Source of the DNA: Hyphomicrobium denitrificans 1NES1
Lineage (GTDB): Bacteria > Pseudomonadota > Alphaproteobacteria > Rhizobiales > Hyphomicrobiaceae
Reading direction: 5' to 3'
Length of the DNA: 64,000 nucleotides
Assembly: GCF_000230975.2 (NCBI RefSeq)
Contig: NC_021172.1
Location: 1,426,001-1,490,000, forward strand
The notes under the pieces were generated by a model that saw only the letters and a program-made list of their open reading frames with translations, was not told the DNA's origin and did no database searches. Each line of letters starts with the position of its first letter. Positions within the stretch are counted from its first letter, which is position 1. Of this stretch, positions 1-9,325 are shown piece after piece. The position numbers and the translations under genes are program-made.

Positions 1-2
1 AG

Positions 3-317
3 TTCAGGGTCGTGCCGGGGATCGTGCACGTTCAGCAGCCGCCGGCGGCTTTGGCGGCCGTGGCTGAGGCTCTCACTCCCCACGATGCATTCCGCCTGAC
101 GGGCCTGCATGTGCTGACGACATTGATGGGTTCGGCGCTGCTGGCGCTGGCGCTTGCGCGGGGAGCCTTAACATCCGATGCGGCGTGGGGTGCGGCGCAT
201 GTCGATGAAGATTATGAGATCTCGCTCTGGGGCGAAGATGCCGAGGCCGCCGCCCGCCGCCGCGGCCGCCGCGCCGAGTTCGATGCCGCCTGGCGCTGGT
301 TGGAGCTGCTCAGCTAG
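3..317 (+). CDS. ATP12-family F1-ATPase assembly chaperone, C-terminal part (5' end outside window)
   Basis: The reading frame is already open at the window edge, so only the last ~104 residues are seen. They carry the ATP12 C-terminal signature: an alpha-helical stretch with GLHVLTTLMGSALLALALARG, followed by AWGAAHVDEDYEISLWGEDAE. ATP12 proteins bind the F1 alpha subunit during ATP synthase assembly, and alphaproteobacteria carry the homologue of the mitochondrial factor. An internal GTG at position 12 is not a start, because the frame continues upstream. The family call is firm; the role is taken from the family. Confidence 0.85.
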   Translation, partial: FRVVPGIVHVQQPPAALAAVAEALTPHDAFRLTGLHVLTTLMGSALLALALARGALTSDAAWGAAHVDEDYEISLWGEDAEAAARRRGRRAEFDAAWRWLELLS

Positions 318-462
318 GGCCTTGGTCCAGGCCTCAAACATTGAGATAAAAAACGATTAGCTGGACATCGTTCTTTTGCTTCCTGGGCTTTGCCGTCTTG
401 CTCTCACAACATAGTTTGCCTCACACTTGAGGCAACTGATTCGCAGAAGCGTAGGCTGATCG

Positions 463-1155
463 ATGCTGCACAGGCCGCGCATTCCGGAACTTGCGCAACG
501 CGACCGGTTTATTCGCCGGGCGGTGAGCGAAGGGCGTGTGCTGACATTCGCCGATGAGGAAACCGCTTCCGTTCCGTCACAGAAGGTACGGGGCAGGACG
601 GTTCAGCTTTTCTGGTCTAGCCCGATCGAGGCGACACGGTGGGCTGAAGCGCTTGCGGGCAATAACGAGCTGCAGGACATCGCTCTTGCGACCTTCGCCG
701 CCGAGATCCTGCCCGGTATTGCCAAGGCCAAGGGATTTGCGGGCACCGATTGGGTGTCCGATCCGATCGAAGCCGAGGTCGATCCCCTCGATCTGCAGAT
801 CCGCCTAAAGACGGAGGCGATCCCCTACTATGCCGCTGCTGCGCGTATTCGGGGCGAAGTCTTTCTCGTCGGCGACGAATCCGGGCCGATACTGACGCCG
901 GCTGGACCGTGGGCGCCTGCGGGAGACCTTCTGCATATATTCGCAGCGCGAGCCGAGGCCGAACGCCACCTGAAGCAGGCGGGCGGCAAGCGCGTCATTA
1001 CCGATCCGATCATCGACTTCGTCGGCGTGACCCTGTCCTGGGCGGCGACGCGCGCCCGCGCCGTCGCCATCGAGCCGATCGCGGGGGCGGGTTTTATCGA
1101 GGTTAAGATTGGTGAGTTCGGGCGCCAACTTGCCGCGGCACAAACGTCGGCGTAA
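463..1155 (+). CDS. Uncharacterised DUF2750-like protein, possibly an internal duplication
   Basis: This 230-residue protein has no signal peptide or membrane segment. Residues 13-115 resemble DUF2750 domains: RFIRRAVSEGRVLTFADEE, then LFWSS, then a region ending in DPIEAEVDPLDL. The second half (about 128-225) repeats the pattern more loosely (RGEVFLVGDESG, LLHIFAARAEAERHL), which suggests a tandem copy of the fold. The ATG at 463 follows GTAGG by a short spacer. The gene stands alone between the ATP12 gene and pccB. Function is unknown; the DUF assignment is by eye. Confidence 0.7.
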   Translation: MLHRPRIPELAQRDRFIRRAVSEGRVLTFADEETASVPSQKVRGRTVQLFWSSPIEATRWAEALAGNNELQDIALATFAAEILPGIAKAKGFAGTDWVSDPIEAEVDPLDLQIRLKTEAIPYYAAAARIRGEVFLVGDESGPILTPAGPWAPAGDLLHIFAARAEAERHLKQAGGKRVITDPIIDFVGVTLSWAATRARAVAIEPIAGAGFIEVKIGEFGRQLAAAQTSA

Positions 1156-1296
1156 ACGGCACATCCGGCGGCTTTCGGTTATTAATGATCCGTCCCAATG
1201 CGGCCTGCCGGCCGCGCATTTCTCAACATTTGCGCTCTCCCGAGGCCGTGCTAGAGAGCCAGCGCATTTATCACGGCAAGGCAGGGTGGCAGGTTC

Positions 1297-2829
1297 ATGA
1301 AAGACATCATCGGGGAGCTCGAGACGCGGCGCGCCAATGCTCGCCTGGGGGGCGGCCAGGCTCGCATCAACTCGCAGCACCAGAAGGGCAAGTTGACGGC
1401 GCGCGAACGGATCGAGCTGCTGATGGATGAAGGCTCGTTCGAGGAGTTCGACATGTTCGTCGAGCACCGCTGCACCGAGTTCGGCATGGAAAAGACGAAG
1501 GTGCCGGGCGATGGCGTCGTGACCGGGTGGGGCACGATCAACGGCCGCACAGTCTATGTCTTTGCCAAGGACTTCACGGTGATGGGCGGTTCCTTGAGCG
1601 AAACGCACGCCAAGAAGATCACCAAGATCCAGGACATGGCGCTCAAAAACCGTACGCCGATCATCGGCCTGTTCGACGCGGGCGGCGCGCGTATCCAGGA
1701 AGGCGTCGACGCGCTCGGCGGGTATGGCGAGGTTTTTCAGCGCAACGTGCTTGCCTCCGGCGTCATTCCGCAGATCTCGGTCATCATGGGGCCGTGCGCG
1801 GGCGGCGACGTCTACTCCCCTGCGATGACCGATTTCATCTTCATGGTCAAAGACACGAGCTATATGTTCGTGACCGGTCCGGACGTCGTGAAGACGGTGA
1901 CGAACGAAACAGTGACGGCGGAGGAGCTTGGCGGCGCCAAGGTCCACACGACGAAATCGTCGATCGCAGACCGGGCCTACGAGAACGACGTCGAGGCGCT
2001 GCTGCAGATGCGGCGCCTGATGGATTTCCTGCCGTCGAGCAACAAGACCGGCGTCCCGGAAATTCCGACGGAGGATAAGCCCGAGCGCATCGATCGTTCG
2101 CTCGACACGCTCATTCCGGACAATCCGAACAAGCCTTACGACATCAAGGAGCTGATCCTCAAGGTCGTCGACGAAGCCGACTTTTTCGAGATTCAGGAAG
2201 CGTTCGCGAAGAACATCGTGACCGGTTTCGCGCGCATGGAAGGCCGCACCGTCGGTATCGTTGCGAACCAGCCGATGGTGCTCGCGGGCGTGCTCGACAG
2301 CGATGCGTCGCGGAAGGCGGCGCGCTTCGTGCGGTTTTGCGACTGCTTCGATATTCCGATCATCACCTTCGTCGATGTGCCGGGCTTCCTGCCGGGCACG
2401 GCGCAGGAATACGGCGGCCTCATCAAGCACGGCGCGAAACTCTTATTCGCTTACGCCGAGGCGACGGTACCGAAAGTCACGGTCATCACGCGCAAAGCCT
2501 ATGGAGGTGCTTACGATGTGATGAGCTCGAAGCACATTCGCGGCGATGTGAACTATGCGTGGCCGACGGCAGAAATCGCGGTCATGGGTGCGAAAGGCGC
2601 CGCCGAGATTCTCTATCGCTCCGAGCTTGGCGATCCCAAAAAGATCGAAGCGCGGATCGAAGAATACAAGAACCGGTTTGCGAACCCGTTCGTTGCCGCC
2701 GAGCGCGGCTATATCGACGAAGTGATTAAGCCGTCAACGACGCGCAAGCGTCTCTGCCGTGCGCTCAACATGCTGCGCAACAAGACGCTCGAAAACCCCT
2801 GGAAGAAGCACGACAATATTCCTCTATGA
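1297..2829 (+). CDS. pccB: Propionyl-CoA carboxylase beta chain (carboxyltransferase)
   Basis: This 510-residue biotin-dependent carboxyltransferase transfers CO2 from carboxybiotin to propionyl-CoA, giving methylmalonyl-CoA. It has the usual family length. The N-terminal [20 protein letters not shown] block, the acyl-CoA-binding GGARIQEG and [12 protein letters not shown] segments, and the C-terminal [13 protein letters not shown] and [17 protein letters not shown] motifs are all present. The biotin-carrying alpha subunit is not adjacent. In serine-cycle methylotrophs this enzyme belongs to the ethylmalonyl-CoA pathway and propionate assimilation, which fits the C1 genes elsewhere in the window. 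Confidence 0.95.
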   Translation: MKDIIGELETRRANARLGGGQARINSQHQKGKLTARERIELLMDEGSFEEFDMFVEHRCTEFGMEKTKVPGDGVVTGWGTINGRTVYVFAKDFTVMGGSLSETHAKKITKIQDMALKNRTPIIGLFDAGGARIQEGVDALGGYGEVFQRNVLASGVIPQISVIMGPCAGGDVYSPAMTDFIFMVKDTSYMFVTGPDVVKTVTNETVTAEELGGAKVHTTKSSIADRAYENDVEALLQMRRLMDFLPSSNKTGVPEIPTEDKPERIDRSLDTLIPDNPNKPYDIKELILKVVDEADFFEIQEAFAKNIVTGFARMEGRTVGIVANQPMVLAGVLDSDASRKAARFVRFCDCFDIPIITFVDVPGFLPGTAQEYGGLIKHGAKLLFAYAEATVPKVTVITRKAYGGAYDVMSSKHIRGDVNYAWPTAEIAVMGAKGAAEILYRSELGDPKKIEARIEEYKNRFANPFVAAERGYIDEVIKPSTTRKRLCRALNMLRNKTLENPWKKHDNIPL

Positions 2830-2833
2830 TTGG

Positions 2834-2878
2834 CGGCCGCTTCCGACTCCGCTTCGCGAAGCCGGCCGGAAGCGGCCG
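2834..2878. repeat. Nested palindromic element A at a convergent gene junction
   Basis: A 12-bp outer stem (2834-2845 CGGCCGCTTCCG pairing with 2867-2878) encloses a 21-nt core, ACTCC...GCCGGC, that itself holds GCTTCG/CGAAGC. It starts five bases after the pccB stop and lies 45 bases from the end of the opposing MoaD-like gene. There is no T-tract on either side. Elements at 24066-24106 and 45425-45466 have the same architecture and core. It may act as a bidirectional terminator or mRNA 3' stabiliser; that role is inference. Confidence 0.8.
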
Positions 2879-2922
2879 TCGTTCCTCCCACAGACGCGTA
2901 AGCGGTTCGCGCGGTGATGGCC

Positions 2923-3219
2923 TCATCCGCCTGCGAGCGCGCCCACGATCAGGAACGGCTGCGAGCCAGTCGCGATCGCATCAGGAAGCGGCGCGTCGGG
3001 TGCGTCGTGAGATAGATCGCGCTGGCAGGCGAAGAACCTCACGAACGGCCGTCGCTTTTGTGTTCCGTGATCGCGAATGGCGCCGCGCAAAACCGGATAG
3101 GCGTTCTCCAACGCGTCGAGAAGCGATTGCTGCGTGAGGGGGCCGTCGACGGAGAGCGCCACCTCTCCCTTGACGTTGGCGTGCATCCGAAGGTGAGCAG
3201 GTAGCACGACGCGTATCAT
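2923..3219 (-). CDS. MoaD/ThiS-like ubiquitin-fold sulfur-carrier protein
   Basis: This 98-residue protein starts [10 protein letters not shown], a typical beta-strand opening, continues with [21 protein letters not shown] (the MoaD/ThiS helix region), and ends in GALAGG. The C-terminal Gly-Gly is the residue pair that is adenylated and thiocarboxylated in MoaD and ThiS. The ATG at 3219 is only 7 bases past the stop of the upstream beta-propeller gene, so the two are almost certainly co-transcribed. No moaE, thiG or E1-like gene is nearby, so a standard molybdopterin or thiamine role is not supported by context. Confidence 0.75.
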   Translation of the reverse strand: MIRVVLPAHLRMHANVKGEVALSVDGPLTQQSLLDALENAYPVLRGAIRDHGTQKRRPFVRFFACQRDLSHDAPDAPLPDAIATGSQPFLIVGALAGG

Positions 3220-3226
3220 ATCCGAC

Positions 3227-4342
3227 CTACCGCAGAGTTTGAGCTTCGACCGAGAGCACCGGCGGGAGATCGCGGACGATTGCCGTCCAGTTGTCGCCGG
3301 CATCGCAGGAGGCATACACCTGCCCGCCCGTCGTCCCGAAATATATACCGCAGGAGTCGAGCGTATCGACAGACATGGCATCGCGCAGCACGTTCACGTA
3401 GCAGTTCGATTGCGGCAGACCGTTCGTCAGGGCTTCCCATTCCTGACCGCCTGTGCGGCTACGCCAGACCTGCAACTGGCCATCGGTCGGAAAGTGCTCT
3501 GAATCGCTTTTGATCGGCACGACATAGATCGTCTCTGGTTCGTGCGCGTGGACGTCGATTACGAAGCCGAAGTCCGTCGGCAGGTTGCCGCTGACCTCGT
3601 GCCAGGAATTGCCGCCGTCGTCGCTGCGCATCACGTCCCAGTGCTTCTGCATGAACAGGACGTTCGGGCGCGTGGCGTGCATGGCGAGCCGATGGACGCA
3701 ATGGCCGACCTCAGCATGTGGATCGGGAATGTGCTCCGATTTCAGGCCGCGATTGATCGGCTGCCAGGTTTCGCCGCCATCTTCAGTTCGGAACGCACCG
3801 GCAGCGGAAATCGCTATGAACATGCGCTTTGGATCGGATGGGTCGATGAGGATCGTGTGAAGGCACATGCCCCCGGCACCCGGTTGCCAATGTGCTCCCG
3901 ATCCGTGGCCGCGAAGTCCGGGCAACTCATGCCAGGATTTTCCGCCGTCAACCGACCGGAAGAGGGCGGCATCCTCGACACCGGCGAATACAGTCTCGGC
4001 GTCCGTCAGTGACGGCTCGAGATGCCAGACGCGTTTGAATTCCCAGGGATGCGGCGTGCCGTCGTACCACTGGTGCGTCCCGGGAACGCCGTCATAGGCG
4101 AATGTGTTGTCGACGGGCTGCCACGTCTTACCGCCATCGTCGGATCTTTGGATTTGCTGGCCGAACCAGCTGCTCGATTGCGAGGCGTAAATCCGGTTTG
4201 TATCGATGGGCGAAGCTTTCACATGATAGATTTCCCAGCCCGCGAAATGGGGCCCGCTGATGTCCCACCTTCTTCGCGCTTCATCCGATGTCAGAATGAA
4301 AGCGCCCTTCCTGGTTCCGACCAATAACCGCACGCCAGCCAT
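3227..4342 (-). CDS. BNR/sialidase-like beta-propeller protein
   Basis: This 371-residue protein has no signal peptide. Repeated Asp-box motifs of the S-x-D-x-G-x-x-W type are visible ([55 protein letters not shown]), spaced as in VPS10/BNR propellers. True sialidase catalytic residues are not evident, so an annotation as exo-alpha-sialidase would be misleading. It is the first gene of a two-gene unit with the MoaD/ThiS-like protein. The pairing of a cytoplasmic propeller with a ubiquitin-like protein suggests a scaffold or enzyme acting with it, but this is not established here. Confidence 0.8.
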   Translation of the reverse strand: MAGVRLLVGTRKGAFILTSDEARRRWDISGPHFAGWEIYHVKASPIDTNRIYASQSSSWFGQQIQRSDDGGKTWQPVDNTFAYDGVPGTHQWYDGTPHPWEFKRVWHLEPSLTDAETVFAGVEDAALFRSVDGGKSWHELPGLRGHGSGAHWQPGAGGMCLHTILIDPSDPKRMFIAISAAGAFRTEDGGETWQPINRGLKSEHIPDPHAEVGHCVHRLAMHATRPNVLFMQKHWDVMRSDDGGNSWHEVSGNLPTDFGFVIDVHAHEPETIYVVPIKSDSEHFPTDGQLQVWRSRTGGQEWEALTNGLPQSNCYVNVLRDAMSVDTLDSCGIYFGTTGGQVYASCDAGDNWTAIVRDLPPVLSVEAQTLR

Positions 4343-4825
4343 TGTCGCCTCCCTGTTGGCTCAATCAAACACTAGTGGCAGGTGAGGTTCCAGTTCCATC
4401 ACGCCCTGCCGCTTACAAGGACGCTCTCACTAGCGCAGTTCCGACATACTCCGAGGAAAAAGGCCGGTTTAGGGAGATGTTGAGCCTAAGCGCTTTTTCG
4501 ATAGTCGCGGACGAGAACCCGATTGCGCTGCGGTGTGTCTGAAGTTGGCCCATACCCGCCGGGCGCCGCCCGTAAGACTTTGTGAAGCATACCTGGTTTG
4601 GGATGTGTACGGATCAAATGTCTTAAGCCGTGTGTAACCCCGCATGGGCATACACCGGCGCGAGATCAGCAAGTGCCACTCTATGGAATGCGTTCCGCCG
4701 GAGCTGCTATGCAGGTTCAGTCGGGCGAAATCTCATAGAGCATGGTCGTTTTCCGCGGATTCCTACGGGATACCCAATGTTGAACGAAACGCCTCTCCAT
4801 CCCTGACCTTCAGAGTCGGACGGTT
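4343..4825. other. Intergenic region, no gene seen
   Basis: This is 483 bases between the end of the P450 gene and the start of the beta-propeller gene, both on the minus strand. No reading frame with convincing composition, no RNA gene and no clear terminator were found. It must contain the promoter of the beta-propeller pair. Confidence 0.5.
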
Positions 4826-6175
4826 TCACCGGCGTTCTAGCGTTGCCGGCATGCCGTATTTCGGCGGCAGCGTGATTTGCGGCTTGATGTCGATCACCGC
4901 GTCCGGAGAAAGCGTGAATTTGTATTTCTGTCCGACCGTCGAGAGAATGATCGCAGCTTCCATCAGCGCGAAATGACTGCCGATGCAGATCCGTTGGCCG
5001 CCGCCGAATGGATAGTAGACAAACTTCGGAAGGCGTGCGGCAAGGCCATTGAGCCAGCGCTCCGGCGAGAAGCGCTCAGGCTCGGCAAAATATTTTGGGT
5101 CGCGGTGGTTGACCCACTGGCTCATCAACACGGTGTAGCCACGCTTGACGCGGTAGCCGCCGAGTTCGAGATCCGTCGTCGCTTCGCGGCCGATGACGTA
5201 GACCGGCGGGTAGAGCCGCATCGCCTCGTTGATGACTGCGGCGGTGTAGGGAAGGGCCGTAAGATCGCTTGGGGTCGGGGCACGGCCACTGAGCACGCGT
5301 TGCCATTCCTCGACGAGCTTTTTCTCGATCGCCGGATGCTGCGAGAGCAAGTACCAGCTCCAAGTCAACGTCAAAGCGGTCGTCTCGTGCCCCGCGAGGT
5401 AAAGGGTCATGGCTTCGTCGCGAAGCTGCTGATCGCTCATGCCCGTGCCGTCGTCGTGCTGCGCAGCGATCATCGTTGAAAGCAAATCGCTGCCGCGAGG
5501 CCGAGCGCGCCCGGCTGCGATGAATCCATCGACGACATGACGCACATCCGTCAGCGCGCGGTTCAGCCGGATGTTAGTGGGCGTCGGCAGCCAAAGCGGC
5601 CATTGAAACGGCATGTCGAGGCGCGCGGTCAAGAGATCGAAGACCTGACGCAGGCTTTCGTCGATGCGCTCGCGATCGCCTTGGTCGTCGAGGCCGAACA
5701 GCGTCTTGAGAGCAATGGCGCTGGTCAGCGAACTGAATTCGAATTCGAGATTGACGGATTTTCCGGTGTGCCATTTCGCAAGCATGGCTTCGGCGAGGTT
5801 CGCCATCACCGGTGCGTAGGATTGCACTTGGGCTTTCAGGAATGCCGGCTGCAGCAATCGCCGCTGACGCAGCCAGAAATCGCCCTCGCTGGTCACGAGC
5901 CCGTTGCCGAGCACAGGTTTGAACGTGCGCGCCCCGAAATGCTTGATGTAGCATTTTGCATCCGTCACGAGAACCTGATGGATGAGGTCGGGATCGCTTG
6001 CCAAAAACAGACGCCAACGTCCGATGCGAAAACTGGCAAGCGGCCCGTAGGTGCGGGCGAGATCGAGGAAGAAATCGACGCGGCGCGGCCCGACCTGCCC
6101 GAGGTTGCCGCCGATCAGGCTGCCCTTCGGGCCGGGCGGCAAACCGTGCCGCGAAACGATGACTGCTTTGCTCAT
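4826..6175 (-). CDS. Cytochrome P450
   Basis: A soluble P450 of 449 residues. The I-helix oxygen-activation motif AGHETT is at 261-266, the K-helix ExxR at E317-R320, the PERW motif near 371-374, and the heme-thiolate loop FGGGQRICIG has its cysteine ligand at C397. There is no N-terminal membrane anchor. The ATG at 6175 is preferred over a TTG at 6190. The overall sequence style (AGHETTALTLTWSWYLLSQHP) is like bacterial CYP102/CYP4-type fatty-acid or alkane hydroxylases. No ferredoxin or reductase gene is nearby, so redox partner and substrate are unknown. Confidence 0.93.
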   Translation of the reverse strand: MSKAVIVSRHGLPPGPKGSLIGGNLGQVGPRRVDFFLDLARTYGPLASFRIGRWRLFLASDPDLIHQVLVTDAKCYIKHFGARTFKPVLGNGLVTSEGDFWLRQRRLLQPAFLKAQVQSYAPVMANLAEAMLAKWHTGKSVNLEFEFSSLTSAIALKTLFGLDDQGDRERIDESLRQVFDLLTARLDMPFQWPLWLPTPTNIRLNRALTDVRHVVDGFIAAGRARPRGSDLLSTMIAAQHDDGTGMSDQQLRDEAMTLYLAGHETTALTLTWSWYLLSQHPAIEKKLVEEWQRVLSGRAPTPSDLTALPYTAAVINEAMRLYPPVYVIGREATTDLELGGYRVKRGYTVLMSQWVNHRDPKYFAEPERFSPERWLNGLAARLPKFVYYPFGGGQRICIGSHFALMEAAIILSTVGQKYKFTLSPDAVIDIKPQITLPPKYGMPATLERR

Positions 6176-6346
6176 GATGCAGCACCGCAAAAAAACTTCA
6201 GTGACAGTATGTAAATAATAGCAAAACGGAAATGACAGGAACGATTGAAAATTTGTTCGGTGCCCTGGTCAGAATGATACGCGTAGCGAGAAGGTCCCCG
6301 AAAATACTCTGTCCATCGCAGGCGCGTAAGAGGTGAATTGCGGCCG

Positions 6347-7231
6347 CTATTTGGTGCCCGCATCTTTGGCCGCCAATCCGGCTATGGCCGACCAATCGAG
6401 ATTTTCCCCACCATTGGCGAGCAGTGTCAGATAGCGATCGCGCAGAAGGCTCGCGAGGGGAAGCGGTACCCGAAGGTCGTCGCCCGCTGCGAGCGCGAGG
6501 CGAACGTCCTTCAATCCTAGAGGCGCGGCGAATCCGGCAGGTTCGAATTTCGCATCGGCGATCAGGCTTCCATACGTCTTGTAAACAGGCGCGCCGAACA
6601 GCGTCGATGTCAAGATTTCGAGATACTGGTGCTTATCGATTCCCGCCTTCCCGACGAGCGCCATCGCTTCGCCAAGAGACTCGATGACGGATGCGATCAG
6701 GAAGTTGCCGCTGAGCTTGATGATGTTGGCAGCGGAGGCGTTTTCCGAAACTGTGAACGTCCTTTGCCCTATGGCATCGAAGACCGGCATGACGGTTTTG
6801 ACCGCGTCGGGCGCACCAGCGGCAACGACGAACAGCTTGGCAGCGGCTGCAGCTTCAGGTCGTCCGAAAACAGGCGCCGCGACGTAGCGCTGGCCCTTGC
6901 GCGCGTGGTCGGCCGCCAGGCGCGTCGAGAGAGCGACGCTGATCGTGCTCGACGAAATATGGATCGCGCTCTTCGATAAGCTCGCGAGCACGCCTCCATC
7001 TCCGTAGACTGTGTCTTCGACCGCGGCGTCGTTTGCAAGCATCGTGATGACGGCTTCGCCGCGGCAGGCGTCGGCAGGGCGATTTGCAACTTTGGCACCC
7101 TCAGATACGAGTGCTTCAGCCTTTGCGCGCGTTCGATTGTAGACGGTCAGCTCGTGTCCGGCCTTGAGAATGTTCGCCGCGATTCCGGAGCCCATTTGCC
7201 CCAAGCCGATAAGTCCGATCTGCATGCTCAC
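6347..7231 (-). CDS. NAD(P)-dependent oxidoreductase of the 3-hydroxyisobutyrate dehydrogenase family
   Basis: This 294-residue beta-hydroxyacid dehydrogenase has the N-terminal Rossmann motif IGLIGLGQMGSGIAANILKAGH. The substrate-loop stretch (AAPVFGRPEAAAAAKLFVVAAG) and the catalytic-lysine region SGNFLIASVIESLGEAMAL are in the expected places. The GTG at 7231 has GGAG six bases upstream; an ATG two codons later is the alternative. It begins 12 bases after the stop of the ClC channel gene, so they probably share a transcript. The substrate (3-hydroxyisobutyrate, tartronate semialdehyde, or a succinic semialdehyde-like compound) cannot be told from sequence. Confidence 0.88.
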   Translation of the reverse strand: MSMQIGLIGLGQMGSGIAANILKAGHELTVYNRTRAKAEALVSEGAKVANRPADACRGEAVITMLANDAAVEDTVYGDGGVLASLSKSAIHISSSTISVALSTRLAADHARKGQRYVAAPVFGRPEAAAAAKLFVVAAGAPDAVKTVMPVFDAIGQRTFTVSENASAANIIKLSGNFLIASVIESLGEAMALVGKAGIDKHQYLEILTSTLFGAPVYKTYGSLIADAKFEPAGFAAPLGLKDVRLALAAGDDLRVPLPLASLLRDRYLTLLANGGENLDWSAIAGLAAKDAGTK

Positions 7232-7242
7232 CGTTTCTCCGA

Positions 7243-9063
7243 CTAGGGTTGAGAGCCGAACATCTCCTGTTGCCGCGCCTCGAGTTCCTGGCGATAGCGA
7301 CGCAGCGCGAAGGCTTCGGTAATGAGGCCGAGGACGCGTTTTGTATTTTTGTCGTCTACGACCACGAGCAATTCCGTTTCTCGGCTTTCGAACAGGGGCA
7401 TCAAGCGATCGAAACGCGTCTGAGCCTCGATCCAGGACTCCTTCTGGATAACCACGTGCTCGAGCGTCAGTTCGTCGGCGGCGCTATTCTGTGCTGCCGT
7501 CTCGGCGTGGACACTCGCAACATCGACCAACCCGACGAATGCGCCCTCGCCGTCGATCGCTGCAACATACTTGGTCGCTCCAACAGGAAAGCGCTCGCGG
7601 AAGTCAGAAAGCCGCATCGTGGCCGGAGCGACGGCGATATCCCGGCGCATCAGATTGCGGGCTGTCGTCTGGCGGACCCAGCCGATGTCCCCGCCGCTCA
7701 AAATGGCTTCGCCCCTGAGATGGAAGCGCCACGTCGCAAAGGAATAGCCAAAGACCTGGCGGACGGTCAGCGTCGCGGCGATAACGCCTAACAGCACCGG
7801 GCCGACAACGGAGAAGTCACCCGTCACTTCGATCGCAAGCAGAGCCATCGTCATCGGAGCTCCGATTACGGCCGCGCCGAAGCTCGCCATGCCGACGAGG
7901 CTCATCATGTCGGCATCCGTCGCGACGAAATATCCGGTGTTCTCTCCGATCTGTCCGGCAATCGTCCCGGTGACTGTTCCGAGAAAGAGTGAGGTCGAAA
8001 AGAGTCCGCCTCTGAAGCCTGAGCCGAGCGAGAGCGCGGAAGCGACAATTTTCGCGATGAGGACGACAACGAGCGTGATCAACGGCCAGCTTCCATGGAT
8101 CATCAGTGTCATCGCATCGTGGCCTGAGCCCAGAACATGCGGAACCGACATTGCGATAATGCCGACCAGGAAGCCGCCGATGCACGGGCGCAGAGCGGTG
8201 CGTACGCCGCTCTGATGAAAGAGATGCTCCGTTGTCGTCACGCCGCGCATCAGGACGACGGAGAGAAGTCCACAAACGACACCGAGCGCAATTGCCGGCA
8301 GAGCATGCGCATCGTTGCTCAATTCGAACGTCTCGACCGGCAGGCGATAAGAGTGTCCGAACATCGCGTGCGCGGTGATCGTGCCGACGACGGCCGCGAC
8401 GACCACGGGTGCCAGGTTCGCAACCGTGTAGGCGCCGACGATAAGCTCGAATCCATAGGCTGCGCCCGCGAACGGCGCTCCGAATGCGCCCGCGATGCCG
8501 CCCGCCGCGCCTGCGCCGACAAGCATGCGTACATCATGACGGCGGCGGTGCAGGAGCTGACCGAACTTCGATCCGATGGCCCCGGCTGCCTGCGTAAAGC
8601 CGCCTTCGATCCCGAGCGATAGGCCGAAGCCGCTTGAAAGCAGCGACTGGATCGTGACGTAAGCGCTGTCGGTCAGAGACATGCGTCCGCCGAGAAGAGC
8701 GTTGGCCTCGATCGGGTCGACGACGGGTTGATGCCGTCCGCGCCGATGGCGATACCAGTACGTTGCGCCGACGCACAGACCGCCGACCGTCAGCACCAGC
8801 AGCATGCGCTCAAGCGGCAAATTTGCGATCGAGCTCAACTTCTCTTTTGCATCGAGTACAAACAAAACACGCTGCATGGCATGTGACAGGTAAACCATCA
8901 GCGCGGCGACGCAGCCGCTCAATGCGCCAACGCAGGCTCCCGCCAAGACGAGCACAAAAACATCGTCACGCAACGACTTGCGCAGCCTGACGCGAAAGAG
9001 ATACGCGACGGCGACCGCCCATCTCCAGGCTCTAATTCGGTGCTTGGCTGGCTTGGTCGACAT
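7243..9063 (-). CDS. ClC-family chloride channel/transporter with C-terminal CBS pair
   Basis: This 606-residue membrane protein has a ClC core with about ten hydrophobic segments. The GIEGG loop retains the gating glutamate of the GxEGP motif, and GSGFRGGLFSTSLFLG corresponds to the GxFxP loop. The last ~130 residues form two CBS domains (MRRDIAVAPATMRLSDFRERFP onward). The reading frame runs back to 9483, but the ATG at 9063 (MSTKPAKHR) is chosen because the longer form has non-protein-like composition and would overlap the divergent MgtC gene. It is followed at 12 bases by an oxidoreductase gene. Whether it is a channel or a Cl-/H+ exchanger is undecided. Confidence 0.9.
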   Translation of the reverse strand: MSTKPAKHRIRAWRWAVAVAYLFRVRLRKSLRDDVFVLVLAGACVGALSGCVAALMVYLSHAMQRVLFVLDAKEKLSSIANLPLERMLLVLTVGGLCVGATYWYRHRRGRHQPVVDPIEANALLGGRMSLTDSAYVTIQSLLSSGFGLSLGIEGGFTQAAGAIGSKFGQLLHRRRHDVRMLVGAGAAGGIAGAFGAPFAGAAYGFELIVGAYTVANLAPVVVAAVVGTITAHAMFGHSYRLPVETFELSNDAHALPAIALGVVCGLLSVVLMRGVTTTEHLFHQSGVRTALRPCIGGFLVGIIAMSVPHVLGSGHDAMTLMIHGSWPLITLVVVLIAKIVASALSLGSGFRGGLFSTSLFLGTVTGTIAGQIGENTGYFVATDADMMSLVGMASFGAAVIGAPMTMALLAIEVTGDFSVVGPVLLGVIAATLTVRQVFGYSFATWRFHLRGEAILSGGDIGWVRQTTARNLMRRDIAVAPATMRLSDFRERFPVGATKYVAAIDGEGAFVGLVDVASVHAETAAQNSAADELTLEHVVIQKESWIEAQTRFDRLMPLFESRETELLVVVDDKNTKRVLGLITEAFALRRYRQELEARQQEMFGSQP

Positions 9064-9325
9064 CGGGGGCGAGGGTTTCAGAAAAACGAGCGAGCAGAAG
9101 CAGTCGAGGGGGCGGAACGGTTGCGGGCGGGACGAGCCGGCGCACGACCTCTGTGCAAAGTCATACCGCATCCAGCACGCCGTGTGCTGCCGTTCCACCC
9201 GCGGGTGATATGCTGTACATGCCCGATCAAGTATGAACCTCGATATAACGCGGCGACGCAATGCGTTTACGCACAGGCAAGAGGTTAATCTTGGTATTTT
9301 GGACGCCTGCCTGGAGTCTTCAAAG

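Noticed and set aside
805..2430. A 541-codon minus-strand frame opposite pccB
   Set aside because: Its translation is Arg/Asp/Val-rich with no domain, and pccB on the other strand has complete family motifs. It is a GC-bias shadow.
3227..4342. True exo-alpha-sialidase
   Set aside because: Asp-box repeats are present, but the arginine triad and other catalytic residues are not evident and there is no signal peptide. It was called only a beta-propeller.
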